Part shown: positions 7,124 through 15,923 of the stretch, in pieces
Numbering within the stretch: the stretch's first letter is position 1
Layout of the letters: each line of letters opens with the position of its first letter
From: Bremerella cremea
GTDB lineage: Bacteria > Planctomycetota > Planctomycetia > Pirellulales > Pirellulaceae
DNA length: 64,000 nucleotides
Assembly (NCBI RefSeq): GCF_003335505.1
Contig: NZ_QPEX01000030.1
Coordinates: forward strand, 186,001 to 250,000
Direction: 5' to 3'
The notes under the pieces: model-generated
The model's database searches: none
The model's input: the letters and a program-made list of their open reading frames with translations, nothing else
Told to the model about the DNA's origin: nothing
Made by a program: the position numbers and the translations under genes

Positions 7124-7194
7124 GGTCTGTAGGTGTTTTGGCGGCATACGTCCGTGGTAAGGACGTGGATCGGGTTCGAGTCCCGAACGGACCT
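7124..7194 (+). tRNA. tRNA-Thr(GGT)
   Basis: Acceptor GGTCTGT/ACGGACC, D-stem GTG/CAT, anticodon arm CGTCC-GTGGTAA-GGACG giving GGT, T-stem TCGGG/CCCGA with loop TTCGAGT. No CCA; TTC follows discriminator T. Confidence 0.9.
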
Positions 7195-7229
7195 TTCATG
7201 ATGGCGGTAATGCCATTGGTTGATTCGAT

Positions 7230-7301
7230 GGGCCTGCATGCCGATGGGGGCGACTGATCTTTGCAAGATCGGTGCGATCGGTTCGACTCCGATCAGGTCC
7301 A
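7230..7301 (+). tRNA. tRNA-Ala(TGC)
   Basis: Acceptor GGGCCTG/CAGGTCC, anticodon arm TGATC-TTTGCAA-GATCG giving TGC, T-stem ATCGG/CCGAT with loop TTCGACT. The D-arm (GCC/GGC) is small. I see no G3-T70 identity pair: position 3 is G opposite T, which does give a G-U at that place. No CCA; CTT follows discriminator A. Confidence 0.87.
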
Positions 7302-7308
7302 CTTTTGT

Positions 7309-7382
7309 GGTGACTGAAGTGTATTTGGTAGGCACGCCTGCCTGTGAAGCAGGAAGAAGGAGTTCGAATCTCCTTGGTTACC
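7309..7382 (+). tRNA. tRNA-His(GTG)
   Basis: Acceptor GTGACTG/TGGTTAC relies on several G-U pairs. G at 7309 can be G-1 opposite discriminator C, as in histidine tRNAs. D-stem GTG/CAC, anticodon arm CCTGC-CTGTGAA-GCAGG giving GTG, T-stem AGGAG/CTCCT with loop TTCGAAT. No CCA; CTT follows. It is the last recognised tRNA of the array. Confidence 0.88.
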
Positions 7383-7531
7383 CTTGGGTTGAAAACGAGC
7401 TTGGCGGTGAAATGGTCTTCACCAACGATTCGTATTCATGCAATGTGTGATGTTGTGACACCATGAAAGCAGAAAGGTGCAGGTGGTCGAGACGTTGCTG
7501 CTAGTCCGCCCAGCGGACCCTACGTTGGGGA

Positions 7532-9322
7532 CTACAGCGCCTTTAAGTAGGCCGTTAAATCGGCGATTTCTTCTGCAGTAAGATCTCGTGTGCCAGAGAC
7601 CTCTTCGGGCGAATGGAAGTCGGTAAGGACTTCTTCTAAATTGCGGGCCCGGGCATCGTGTAGGAAGCGTACTTTGCGATAGATGCCCACCAGCGATGGC
7701 GTGTTGAAGCCGTCGTATTCGTCTTCATCGGAACCGAGGCCGACGTCATGAATTTTACCGTCGGTGAAGTAGACGCCGCTGTGGCAACTTGCGCAGTTGG
7801 CAACGCTGCTTTCAAAGACTTGCTTGCCACGCTGGGCTGTGGTGTTTAGCGAGCCATCTTTCTCGCGAAACGGATTTGGGGCCGCGCGATCGGTGTTCAG
7901 GTAAGCCAAAAGAGCTGCCTTCTCTTCAGCGCTGGCAGGGCGGCCTTGCATGGTGGTGGTGAACGATTTGTGCATGGCATCGTTCAAATCGACTTGCCAG
8001 CCATGCCAGGTCCAAGGGCCCGTCTCGTGCAAATTTTCCAGCGGCAGTACGGTCTTCATGGTCAGGGCCGAACCGTCGTTCCAGGTATCCATTGCCTTTG
8101 AGTTCACGCCACCGTTGTAGTGGCATGTGTGGCAGCTGTACCATTGATCGAGACTGCGTCTGGCATCGTAAAATACCGCTTCTCCCTGGCGAATTTGGTT
8201 GAGAGAGACCGATGGGGCAAGAGGAATCTCACGCACGATCTCGCGCGACTCGATATCAACGACTTGAACACTGTCTTTCAAGTAGTTTGCCACGTAGACG
8301 GTGCGGTTGTCGTTGGCCATAGCGATTCCCATCGGGCGGCCTCCTAGTTCGATGCGGCCAAACATGTCTTCGTCACGCATCAGCTTCGGATCGATCAAGT
8401 CGCCCGGACCACCAATGCCTTCCCAAGGAAGATCGGCCCGGCGATAAACCAATAGCTCGTGCGTACCAGATGCGGCTACTACTAATCGTTTTTCGTCACC
8501 GCTCATGGTTATACCGATAGGATCGGCGACGGCGGTGCCTGGCACGTCAAGGGTAATCGCTTCGCGGTATTCTGACTCGTCGAGGCGAACCCGCCCGATG
8601 CGGCTTCCTAAAACCCAGCCACGGCGAATATTGTCGCGGTTGATCGGATTGCTGCGATAGATCATCCACGGAAAGTAAACGTACTTGCCATCGGCGGAAC
8701 ATTGCATGTGGCCGATGTTGATTCCGCCAGAAAGCTTTTCGGCATAAGCCACCTCCCAAGTCGGTACGTCAACGACCACGATCCGGCTTTCTCCACTGCA
8801 GCCAACTGCCAGACGTTTTCCATCAGGAGAGAGGGCCAGGTAACGAGGCCACGCGCCAACTTCCAGCTTACGAACCAGCTTGCCTGCGTTCAGATCAAGT
8901 TCGGCAATTTCACCAGTCGCAACCAGACCGACATAGGCGGTTTGTCCCTCGGGCGATACCGCGAGTCCCGTTGGTTGGTAGCCGACTTCGATGGTGGCCT
9001 GGGGATGAAGCTTGCCATCGTCGACTTTCAGAATAGAGACCTCGCCACCGAACGTATCGGTAACCACCAAGTGTTGTCCGTCGAGGCATTGCTGTAGGAA
9101 GCTCGGGTGAATACCGCAAGCGATTTCGTCGGTAACCTGGCCGGTAGCAACATCGACCAGGCTTACACTTCCAGAAGTTTGGTTGGCGGTGGCCAGCCAG
9201 CGACCGTCTCGCGCCAAAACCACATCAACCGGCGAACGATAGTTGCTTAAAGGGCCCGCTAGCAGCCCTGCCGAGCAGAGTAGCAACAGGGTAATTGGAA
9301 GGAAGTTGGTAAGGGATTTCAT
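7532..9322 (-). CDS. Secreted YVTN-type beta-propeller protein with c-type cytochrome domain
   Basis: The 596-residue product begins with a signal peptide, followed by six or more beta-propeller repeats of the YVTN kind (to about residue 370). The C-terminal part resembles di-haem cytochrome c peroxidase-like domains with two haem-binding motifs, CHTCH near 395 and CASCH near 507. It should be periplasmic or surface-exposed and transfer electrons; the substrate is unknown. ATG at 9322 was chosen because it opens the signal peptide MKSLTNFLPITLLLL; an in-frame extension of 119 residues upstream is low-quality sequence and would bury that signal. The gene ends about 150 bases after the tRNA array on the opposite strand and diverges from the thioredoxin-like gene at 9579. 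Confidence 0.85.
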   Translation of the reverse strand: MKSLTNFLPITLLLLCSAGLLAGPLSNYRSPVDVVLARDGRWLATANQTSGSVSLVDVATGQVTDEIACGIHPSFLQQCLDGQHLVVTDTFGGEVSILKVDDGKLHPQATIEVGYQPTGLAVSPEGQTAYVGLVATGEIAELDLNAGKLVRKLEVGAWPRYLALSPDGKRLAVGCSGESRIVVVDVPTWEVAYAEKLSGGINIGHMQCSADGKYVYFPWMIYRSNPINRDNIRRGWVLGSRIGRVRLDESEYREAITLDVPGTAVADPIGITMSGDEKRLVVAASGTHELLVYRRADLPWEGIGGPGDLIDPKLMRDEDMFGRIELGGRPMGIAMANDNRTVYVANYLKDSVQVVDIESREIVREIPLAPSVSLNQIRQGEAVFYDARRSLDQWYSCHTCHYNGGVNSKAMDTWNDGSALTMKTVLPLENLHETGPWTWHGWQVDLNDAMHKSFTTTMQGRPASAEEKAALLAYLNTDRAAPNPFREKDGSLNTTAQRGKQVFESSVANCASCHSGVYFTDGKIHDVGLGSDEDEYDGFNTPSLVGIYRKVRFLHDARARNLEEVLTDFHSPEEVSGTRDLTAEEIADLTAYLKAL

Positions 9323-9578
9323 CGGAATAATTGACCCATCGGGGGTATTTGGCAGGAGTTTGCGGCGATTGTTAGCAAGATAACAGAAAAGGAAAATCGT
9401 ATGGATAATCATTGCCAAGGCTTGTAGGTCGCAATCGGATGGCAGATACTGAATCTGACTCGTAGAGTGATCCGAAGTCAACCGTAACCTGTAAAAGTTG
9501 TCGATTGACGTTCGGCTTTTCCCACTCCGTTTGCACATTCCCCTGGTTCCCCCTCGAATCGTTTCAGGAGATTTCTTG

Positions 9579-10145
9579 ATGAGACATTTGACTGTCGCTC
9601 TGACGATGTTTGCCCTGGTTGCCGGTACTTCCCTGGTTTCGGCTGAAGAAACCAAGAGTGGTCTGCAAAAAGGGGACATGATTGGTGCCTTCTATGTGAC
9701 CAAATTGGCTGGTGCCGAAGAAGATGGCGTCAAGGTAGGTAAGAATCTCTGCTACCGCTGCAAGAACGGTGGTCGTCCCCAAGTGATGGTCTTCACCCGT
9801 TCGAGCGACAAAGCGGTTGTCGACTTGATCAAACAACTCGACGCAGCGATTCCGAAGAATGAAGAAAAGCAACTGCGTGCGTTTGTGAACTACCTGGGCG
9901 ACGAAAAGGCTTCCGCCAAGGCAGACGCTGAGAAGTTGGCCAAGACTTCCGAAGCCACCAACGTGCCGTTCGTGCTGCCGAACGAATTTGAAAACGGCCC
10001 AGAAGATTACGGGATCAACCCAAAGGCCGAAGTTACCATCATCCTGGCCAAGGGTGGCAAGGTTGAAGCCAACTTCGCTGCCAGTTCGGCGAAGGATTTG
10101 AAGGTCGACGAAGTGATCGCCGACTTGAATAAGATCCTCGACTAG
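9579..10145 (+). CDS. Secreted thioredoxin-like hypothetical protein
   Basis: The 188-residue product has a clear signal peptide (about residues 1-22, ending VSA). The mature part has a thioredoxin-like pattern: a CYRC motif, then PQVMVFTR as a probable beta strand, and an alpha/beta layout to the end with TIILAKGGKVEANF. The CxxC is placed before rather than inside a typical WCxxC active site, so redox activity is uncertain. The start ATG has CAGGAG eight bases upstream, better than the in-frame upstream start at 9498. A strong intrinsic terminator follows 29 bases after the stop, so this is probably a single-gene unit. No specific partner is suggested. Confidence 0.75.
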   Translation: MRHLTVALTMFALVAGTSLVSAEETKSGLQKGDMIGAFYVTKLAGAEEDGVKVGKNLCYRCKNGGRPQVMVFTRSSDKAVVDLIKQLDAAIPKNEEKQLRAFVNYLGDEKASAKADAEKLAKTSEATNVPFVLPNEFENGPEDYGINPKAEVTIILAKGGKVEANFAASSAKDLKVDEVIADLNKILD

Positions 10146-10174
10146 TTCTCGTGCTGCGAGATTAGCCCAATACT

Positions 10175-10210
10175 AAAAAGCCGCTGGCACAGAATGCCAG
10201 CGGCTTTTTT
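10175..10210 (+). terminator. Rho-independent terminator
   Basis: A 15-bp perfect stem (AAAAAGCCGCTGGCA with TGCCAGCGGCTTTTT) around a five-base loop, with T on the plus strand and A on the other side, so it can work in both directions. It ends the thioredoxin-like gene. Confidence 0.93.
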
Positions 10211-10236
10211 CATGCGCCGGTCTCATCTTTCCTGTT

Positions 10237-10402
10237 CCCTCGCCCCTGCGGGGAGAGGGCTAGGGTGAGTGGGCGAAGCGGTTTTAATTGTCCAAAGTAA
10301 GGAATTGGTATCCAAGAGGATGTGTAGCTGTTACCGGCATAGGTAATGGAAGATCAACTAAAAAATCCCTCACCCTAACCCTCTCCCTTCAAGGGAGAGG
10401 GG
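10237..10402. repeat. REP-like inverted repeat pair
   Basis: Two imperfect copies of one palindromic unit lie in opposite orientation: about 10237-10270 (CGGGGAGAGGGCTAGGGTGAG core) and 10367-10402 (CTCACCCTAACCCTCTCCC core). Each unit can form its own hairpin and the two can pair with each other. Between them are about 95 bases of unique DNA. The form is typical of REP/BIME-type intergenic repeats. No RAYT-type transposase is present in the window. Confidence 0.8.
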
Positions 10403-10411
10403 ACAAGAATG

Positions 10412-11848
10412 CTATGCGCCGAAGATCTCGCTGACAGCTTTCCCTTTGCCGTCTTCGGTAGCGTAGAACGGACGGCGTTCAATCTCGAAAACGGTCTTGG
10501 GGCTGATGCCCATTGCGGTGAAGATGGTCGCGTGCAGGTCAGTCACGGAAACCGGATTCTTGGTGGCCACGAAAGGTCGTTCGTTGGCGGTCTCGCCGTA
10601 TAGCATGCCTTTGCGGACACCACCTCCCCACATCATCACGCACGAGCCGCCGGTAAAGTGACGATGCTGACCGTAGTGTTTCATTTCTTTGAACACTTCG
10701 ACCGCTTCAGTAGCCTGGTCGCGTGCGTTGGAACCTGGTTTGCCTTCCATGATCATGTCGCGGCTGAATTCGCTGGCCAGGATTACCAACGTGCGATCCA
10801 ACAAGCCGCGGGCTTCCAGGTCGCGAATCAACTGGGCCACCGGCAAGTCGACTTCCTGCTTCATCCGCTGCAGGGTTGTGAACCCGTTGGCGTGCGTGTC
10901 CCAGTTCAAAAAGGGGACGTACTCGGTGGTGACTTCCACAAAGCGGGCACCGTTTTCAACCAGCCGCCGAGCCAAGAGGCAGCCGCGGCCAAATCGGCCG
11001 GTGTCGTATTTTTCGTAGCTCTCTTTCGGTTCCAGCGAAATATCGAACGCTTCTCGCTCTTTCGCGCTGAGTAGACGATAAGCGTTTTCCATCGAGCGTA
11101 GTTGCGATTCACGCTGGAAGTCGCCGATGTAATCTCGCATCGGCGATTGATCGATCAATTTGCGAAACAACTTGTTACGGTTCGCGAATCGATCGGGCGG
11201 CATCCCTTCCGGCGGCCGAACCGACTGGGCGGCTTGCTCAGGGTAAGGGAGATTCATTGGGCCGAATTCGCTGCCAAAGAACCCGGCGGTAGTGAATGCT
11301 TTTAGTTCTTCCTGCTCGCCCACACCTTCCAGGCGTTGGCCGATATTAATGAACGCAGGCATTACCGGATTCAAAGGGCCTAGCACACGGGCCATCCACG
11401 CGCCAATGTGCGGACAGGCGACCGTTTGTGGCGGCACATAGCCAGTGTGCCAGTGGTATTGATGTCGTGAATGCAAGATGCTGCCCAGGTCTGGTAGCAC
11501 ATGCGAACGAATGAGCGTTCCCCGGTCCATGACCTGGGCGATATTTTCCATCCCTTCCGAAATCTTAATGTTGTCGACATTCGTATCGATGGAAGGGAAG
11601 GTGCTTTCGACCTTCGCGACGGGCGTGCCAACCTCGAAGGGAACGTACTTCTTCGGGTCGAATGTGTCAGGCGCGGCCATGCCTCCGGCCATCCACAACA
11701 AGATGCAGCTATCGGCGGTGGGGGTAGGTTGTTCGAGTGGGGCTCCTTCATTGGCGGTGAGCATGCGTGGGGCACCGGCCATCATGGTGGCGGTGCTGGC
11801 TGCAGCTAGTTGATGAAGGAACTGTCTACGTTGTTGTGCGCGGTCCAT
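10412..11848 (-). CDS. DUF1501 family secreted protein
   Basis: DUF1501 proteins have a sulfatase/alkaline phosphatase-like fold and are numerous in planctomycetes; their reaction is unknown. The 478-residue product has an N-terminal export signal with RRQFLHQLAAAS, resembling a Tat signal, and typical family stretches such as LLWMAGGMAAPDTFDPK, HTGYVPPQ, NWDTHANGF and VTDLHATIFTAMGI. ATG at 11848 was chosen because GAGG lies seven bases upstream; an in-frame GTG four codons earlier is less likely. It is the second gene after the DUF1549/DUF1553 gene (33-base gap), the usual planctomycete pairing, suggesting the two proteins act together outside the cytoplasm. Confidence 0.88.
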   Translation of the reverse strand: MDRAQQRRQFLHQLAAASTATMMAGAPRMLTANEGAPLEQPTPTADSCILLWMAGGMAAPDTFDPKKYVPFEVGTPVAKVESTFPSIDTNVDNIKISEGMENIAQVMDRGTLIRSHVLPDLGSILHSRHQYHWHTGYVPPQTVACPHIGAWMARVLGPLNPVMPAFINIGQRLEGVGEQEELKAFTTAGFFGSEFGPMNLPYPEQAAQSVRPPEGMPPDRFANRNKLFRKLIDQSPMRDYIGDFQRESQLRSMENAYRLLSAKEREAFDISLEPKESYEKYDTGRFGRGCLLARRLVENGARFVEVTTEYVPFLNWDTHANGFTTLQRMKQEVDLPVAQLIRDLEARGLLDRTLVILASEFSRDMIMEGKPGSNARDQATEAVEVFKEMKHYGQHRHFTGGSCVMMWGGGVRKGMLYGETANERPFVATKNPVSVTDLHATIFTAMGISPKTVFEIERRPFYATEDGKGKAVSEIFGA

Positions 11849-11881
11849 ACGGAACCTCACGAGGCTTGGAGGGGATTTTGT

Positions 11882-14293
11882 TTAGCGGACCAATTGGAAT
11901 TCCGGCAGCATGAAGACCGCCCAGAGGACGTCCTCCATCGTGCTTGTTTCTAGGTGATTGCCAATGGCCGCTGAGAGTGTGCTGAGTTCTTCCGGGGTGG
12001 GGTTACGGCTTAGTGAGTAATTATAGAGCCACGTGACAAACTCGTCCGGAGATTTCCATTCTCGCTGTTGCAAATGTATCGCGCCTTGATGCAGCATATT
12101 GGCCAAGGGCTCGCCATTAGAAAGATCGATTGCTTCCAGAGTGGTAAGCTCTAAGGGACGTACCGTTACGACTTGATCGCGATTTGGCCGACCGAGCGAA
12201 CGCATCAGGAAATCACTCTTAAGGAGCGAGGCTCGGACCATCCGCTGCGAGGCATTATTTCCTTGTGCCAACAGGTTGGTCAGTTGGCCACTTACTTGAG
12301 GACTCCAGATTTGTTCGTTCTCGGCGATGACCGCTGCCGACCAGTCTTTCGGCTGTTGAGGGAACTTGCCGTTCTTTTCTGGTACGTGGCGTGTCCATTG
12401 CCAAGATTCATCCGAAGCGATCACTTGTTCCGTTCCATCCTTACCAGGAACCCGAGCTTCAAAGAACAACGCCGCTGCATTCGGGCCGGAACCGGCATTC
12501 TTAGCGACAATAAGAATTTGGTTTTGCCCTTTCTTTAAATGAGGCAGCATAGTCAAGTCAGGGGCAGCCCAGTTATCGCCTTCCACCACCTTCTTGCCGT
12601 TCACAAAAAGAGTGTAAGCGTTGTCGCATGAAATGATGGCGTAAGCTTGGTCGGTCGCTTCGTCTTGGTTCCACGTTTTGCGGAAGGTAAGTGTTTCGCC
12701 AGCCGCCGCATCGTGGGTGTTGGCTCGGTTCCAAATCCAATGGCCACTGAGCGAAAGATTCTTTTCAGCCGTCATTCGGGGGTTCGCCCGGATCACAGGG
12801 GCATCGTACTTCAAAGGAGCGGTCTGGGTGATTTCCCACACGCAGTCGACAAATTGTTCGGCTGTCATCCGTTTCGTTCGTGGGCCAGCGTACTGATAGC
12901 CGCCATTATCGCTGTCTTCGGACACACGTTGGGCTTGTGATTGGTAGGCTTGGGAAGTCGCGATTAGCTTCAAGGTCGCCTTCAAATCGTAGTTGTTTTC
13001 GACTAGGTGTTCGGCCAGAAAGTCTAGCAGGTCGGCGTTCCAAGGCGGATTTTGCATGGCGTCGGTGGGATGCACGATGCCGTAGCCCATCATCCGATGC
13101 CACAAGCGATTCACGATCGTCCGCGTGAAGCGGCCGTTCTCGCGATGGGTCATCAAGCTGGCGAGTTGCTTGAGTCGCTCTGGCTGCGAGGCTGTGGCAT
13201 CGATCTGGCCTAGCTCTGGAAAGAGCCAGGCGGCCTGAGCGTTCTCGCCGGTCGGTTTGTCGCAGCGGTGAATGGCCAACGGACGCTCAGCATAGATCGC
13301 CGCTAGGCCAAACGAATCTTTCAGCTTCCAGCGATCGATAAAGCTATCGTGACACGATGCACACTTCAGGTTAATACCTAAGAACGATTGGCCCACGTTC
13401 TGGGCAAATTGTATTTCCACCGTCTGGCCAGCACTGACTTCTCCACGCCACTTAATCCCCCCAGCGAATCCGGCACTGTCGGTGGTTGGCGGGGCAATTA
13501 GCTCGCGGACGAATTGATCGTATGGTTTGTTGGTGACCAGGGCTTCGTACAGCCATTTCGAGATTTGCGTGCGTCCGCCGGTAATGAACCCGGTTCCGGC
13601 GTAATCGTTACGAAGCAGGTCGTTCCAGAAGGTTAGCCAATGTTCGGCATAGTTGATGTCGCGCGCCAGGAGAGTATCAACAAGCTTGGTTCGTTTGTCA
13701 GGCGAAGTGTCGCTCAAAAATTCGGTCCGTTCGGTGGGCGTTGGTAGCAAGCCAATCAGGTCGAGGTAGGCTCGTCGCAGAAACGCTTCGTCTCCGAGAG
13801 GTTCTGGCGCAGGGCGGCTCTCGCGGATCAGTTGGGTGTCGAGAATCCGGTCGATCGGATTAGTTCGCCCGTTAACGGCAGGGGGAAGCTCGGGGCGACG
13901 TGGTTTGAGGGGCGGTTCGTACAGTGGCTCACCGAAGGTAAAGCCAGGTTCCCATTTCGCACCAGATTCGATCCATCGCTTCAACAGCCCGATTTGCTCG
14001 GCCGTTAAAGGGTCGCCTTCAGGGGGCATGCGGCTGAATTCGTCATCGGTGGTTATGCGGGCGATGAGCTCCCCTTCCGCTGCCTTACGTGGCACGATGG
14101 CCGCCCCTGATTCCCCGCCTGCGATAAGGTCTTCACGCGTATTAAACGAAAAGGCACCTTCTTTTTGCGTACCACTATGACAGTTGCCGCATTTCTGTTT
14201 TAGCAGCGGAACGATCTCGTGAGCGAAGTCGACGTCAGCACCGAACGTGGGCGAAAACGCCAGGGCGACCAAAAGTAAGGAAAGAATTCGCAT
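11882..14293 (-). CDS. Planctomycete cytochrome/DUF1549/DUF1553 protein
   Basis: The 803-residue secreted protein has a signal peptide, then a planctomycete cytochrome C-type domain (CGNCHSG near residue 35-40), DUF1549 with a second CxxCH (CASCHDSF), and DUF1553 to the C-terminus. Between them, at about 510-625, an inserted beta-sandwich module (WNRANTHDAAAGETLTF and YTLFVNGKKV) looks like a carbohydrate-binding jelly roll. Such proteins are suspected to act in planctomycete polysaccharide use, but no reaction is proven. ATG at 14293 opens the signal peptide MRILSLLLVALAF; longer in-frame starts would bury it. It is transcribed just upstream of the DUF1501 gene. Confidence 0.87.
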   Translation of the reverse strand: MRILSLLLVALAFSPTFGADVDFAHEIVPLLKQKCGNCHSGTQKEGAFSFNTREDLIAGGESGAAIVPRKAAEGELIARITTDDEFSRMPPEGDPLTAEQIGLLKRWIESGAKWEPGFTFGEPLYEPPLKPRRPELPPAVNGRTNPIDRILDTQLIRESRPAPEPLGDEAFLRRAYLDLIGLLPTPTERTEFLSDTSPDKRTKLVDTLLARDINYAEHWLTFWNDLLRNDYAGTGFITGGRTQISKWLYEALVTNKPYDQFVRELIAPPTTDSAGFAGGIKWRGEVSAGQTVEIQFAQNVGQSFLGINLKCASCHDSFIDRWKLKDSFGLAAIYAERPLAIHRCDKPTGENAQAAWLFPELGQIDATASQPERLKQLASLMTHRENGRFTRTIVNRLWHRMMGYGIVHPTDAMQNPPWNADLLDFLAEHLVENNYDLKATLKLIATSQAYQSQAQRVSEDSDNGGYQYAGPRTKRMTAEQFVDCVWEITQTAPLKYDAPVIRANPRMTAEKNLSLSGHWIWNRANTHDAAAGETLTFRKTWNQDEATDQAYAIISCDNAYTLFVNGKKVVEGDNWAAPDLTMLPHLKKGQNQILIVAKNAGSGPNAAALFFEARVPGKDGTEQVIASDESWQWTRHVPEKNGKFPQQPKDWSAAVIAENEQIWSPQVSGQLTNLLAQGNNASQRMVRASLLKSDFLMRSLGRPNRDQVVTVRPLELTTLEAIDLSNGEPLANMLHQGAIHLQQREWKSPDEFVTWLYNYSLSRNPTPEELSTLSAAIGNHLETSTMEDVLWAVFMLPEFQLVR

Positions 14294-14443
14294 GAATGGT
14301 TCACAGGAAGGAAAGTGAGAGGGATGCATCCCCTCAGTATATACCAAATGAGGGCAATCGCCCAAATTGCAAGTGGCGTATTTTGTATGAGGAAGCAGGG
14401 TACGGCTAGAGCTTGAAGGAAAAATACAAGTCGATTGAGAGGC

Positions 14444-15904
14444 TTAGGTGATTAGGTCATGAATCACATGACCATGGACGTCGGTCAAACGGCGATCTAT
14501 TCCGTTGTGGCGGACCGTGAGTTGCTCGTGATCGATGCCTAGTAAATGCAGCATTGTGGCGTGAATATCGTAGACCTGGGTTGGATTGTCACGGTCTAGG
14601 GGCTTGTAACCCCACTGATCGGAAGGCCCGTACGTGACGCCTGGCTTGATGCCGCCGCCGCAGAGCCAATTGGTGAAAACGTAAGGGTTGTGATCGCGCC
14701 CCTTGCTTCCTTGCGTGGAAGGCATCCGCCCGAACTCTGTGGTCCACAGGACGATCGTGTCATCCAGTAGGCCACGTTGTTTAAGGTCTTGAATTAGCGC
14801 CGCCGAGCCGACCGCCATGCCGGTAGCCAAGGGGCCATGGTCTCGGCGAATGTCCTCGTGACTATCCCAATTGCGGCGGGGGAAACCGTTATCGTTGCCA
14901 GACCAAACCTGAATGAAACGCACGCCGCGCTCGATCAGACGTCGAGCAATCAGGCATTTCAAGCCGAAGTATTCGATCTCTTCTGCGGCGTTAATTTCCG
15001 AGGGGTACTCTGCCCCTAAGCGATCGACGCCGTACATCTTTAAGATGTGTTGCGGTTCGTCGGAGATATCGAGTGCTTCCGGGGCACTCAATTGCATCTT
15101 GGCGGCCAACTCGTAACTACGAATACGTGCTTCCAGGCGGGAGTCGCCAGGACGCTCGCTTTGGTAGCGGCGATTCATGCGGCTTAGCAAATCGAGTCCG
15201 GCCGATTCACTTTCCTGCGAGGTGGAAAACGTCGCGGCGGGGCGTAGGTCTTCAATCGGGTTGTCACGCTGGGGGAAAATGGCGGTTCCCTGAGTGCTGG
15301 CCGGTAGAAACGCACTCGCCCAATTTTTGGGACCGTTGCTAGCGAAGCCCCGATGGTCGGGCAGGACGACAAACGCAGGGAGATTGTCGTTTAGGTTGCC
15401 TAAGCCGTAAGTCACCCACGAACCCATGCCAGGGTAGCCAGGCGTATCGAATCCGGTGGCTTGCAAATAGGTTGCTTGTGAATGGACTCCACTTTTACCA
15501 ACCATGTTGTGTACAAATGCCATGTCGTCGACGCACTTGCCTAGTGGCGCGGCGACCTCGCTTAGCATTTTGCCGCATTGCCCGTATGGCTTAAACGCGA
15601 ACGGCGATTTCATCCACGGGCCGAGTCCGTTTTGAAATGTCTCGACCTGTTCGCCGAAATCGGCCTCTTCGCCGTGACGCTTTTCAAGCATCGGCTTATG
15701 ATCGAAGAGGTCGATTGGGCTGGCTGCACCGCTCATGAATAACTGAATCACTCGCTTCGCTTTCGCAGGATGATGCGGCGCGTGCAAGATGCCTTGCGTG
15801 CCGGTATTGGCACTGGCTTGGTCTTGCAGCAGTAGCGAAGTGAGAGCCAACGAGCCGAAGCCCCAGGCATTGCGTTGCAGAAATTCGCGGCGGGAAGAGA
15901 ACAT
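14444..15904 (-). CDS. DUF1501 family secreted protein
   Basis: A 486-residue member of the DUF1501 family (sulfatase-like fold, function unknown). The N-terminus SSRREFLQRNAWGFGS is a Tat-like export signal. Family stretches include RVIQLFMSGAASPIDLFDHKP, WVTYGLGNLNDNLPAF, the NWDSHEDIRRDHGPL region and DIHATMLHLLGIDHE near the end. The start at 15904 leaves a 19-base gap from the upstream DUF1549/DUF1553 gene; an alternative ATG at 15946 would overlap that gene by 23 bases. The two genes form one operon. Confidence 0.88.
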   Translation of the reverse strand: MFSSRREFLQRNAWGFGSLALTSLLLQDQASANTGTQGILHAPHHPAKAKRVIQLFMSGAASPIDLFDHKPMLEKRHGEEADFGEQVETFQNGLGPWMKSPFAFKPYGQCGKMLSEVAAPLGKCVDDMAFVHNMVGKSGVHSQATYLQATGFDTPGYPGMGSWVTYGLGNLNDNLPAFVVLPDHRGFASNGPKNWASAFLPASTQGTAIFPQRDNPIEDLRPAATFSTSQESESAGLDLLSRMNRRYQSERPGDSRLEARIRSYELAAKMQLSAPEALDISDEPQHILKMYGVDRLGAEYPSEINAAEEIEYFGLKCLIARRLIERGVRFIQVWSGNDNGFPRRNWDSHEDIRRDHGPLATGMAVGSAALIQDLKQRGLLDDTIVLWTTEFGRMPSTQGSKGRDHNPYVFTNWLCGGGIKPGVTYGPSDQWGYKPLDRDNPTQVYDIHATMLHLLGIDHEQLTVRHNGIDRRLTDVHGHVIHDLIT

Positions 15905-15923
15905 GGTGAGTGACCTGGGAAGG

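Larger units (their letters stand above)
5298..7382 (+). other. tRNA gene array (17 tRNAs, one internal ORF)
   Basis: Seventeen same-strand tRNA genes lie in 2.1 kb, mostly 5-70 bases apart. They cover Ile x2, Thr x2, Gly x2, Leu x2, Pro, Asn, Gln, Val, Asp, Tyr, Met, Ala and His. Ser, Arg, Lys, Phe, Cys, Glu and Trp were not found. An 87-residue ORF sits after the first tRNA. Array layout, deviant tRNA folds and a small phage-like ORF resemble tRNA arrays of phages and integrative elements. I found no integrase, transposase or att repeat beside it. Confidence 0.85.

Noticed and set aside
5660-7335. Several minus-strand ORFs of 60-106 residues across the tRNA genes.
   Set aside because: They are antisense to tRNA genes and show the repeated ESNPR-like patterns produced by reading tRNA T-arms backwards; no ribosome binding sites or families.
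7468-7540. Possible 18th tRNA after His(GTG): AAGGTGC and GCGCCTT can pair, and GTCCGC-CCA-GCGGAC forms a hairpin.
   Set aside because: No T-loop and no anticodon arm with T33 fit between the ends, and the 3' part overlaps the cytochrome gene stop. It may be a decayed tRNA, but the evidence is too thin.
7532-9679. Full 715-residue reading of the cytochrome/propeller gene.
   Set aside because: The first 119 residues have no homology-like features and would bury the signal peptide starting at 9322.
10655-11080. Plus-strand ORF of about 138 codons inside the DUF1501 gene.
   Set aside because: It is a shadow of a strongly conserved minus-strand gene, with no family or start signal.
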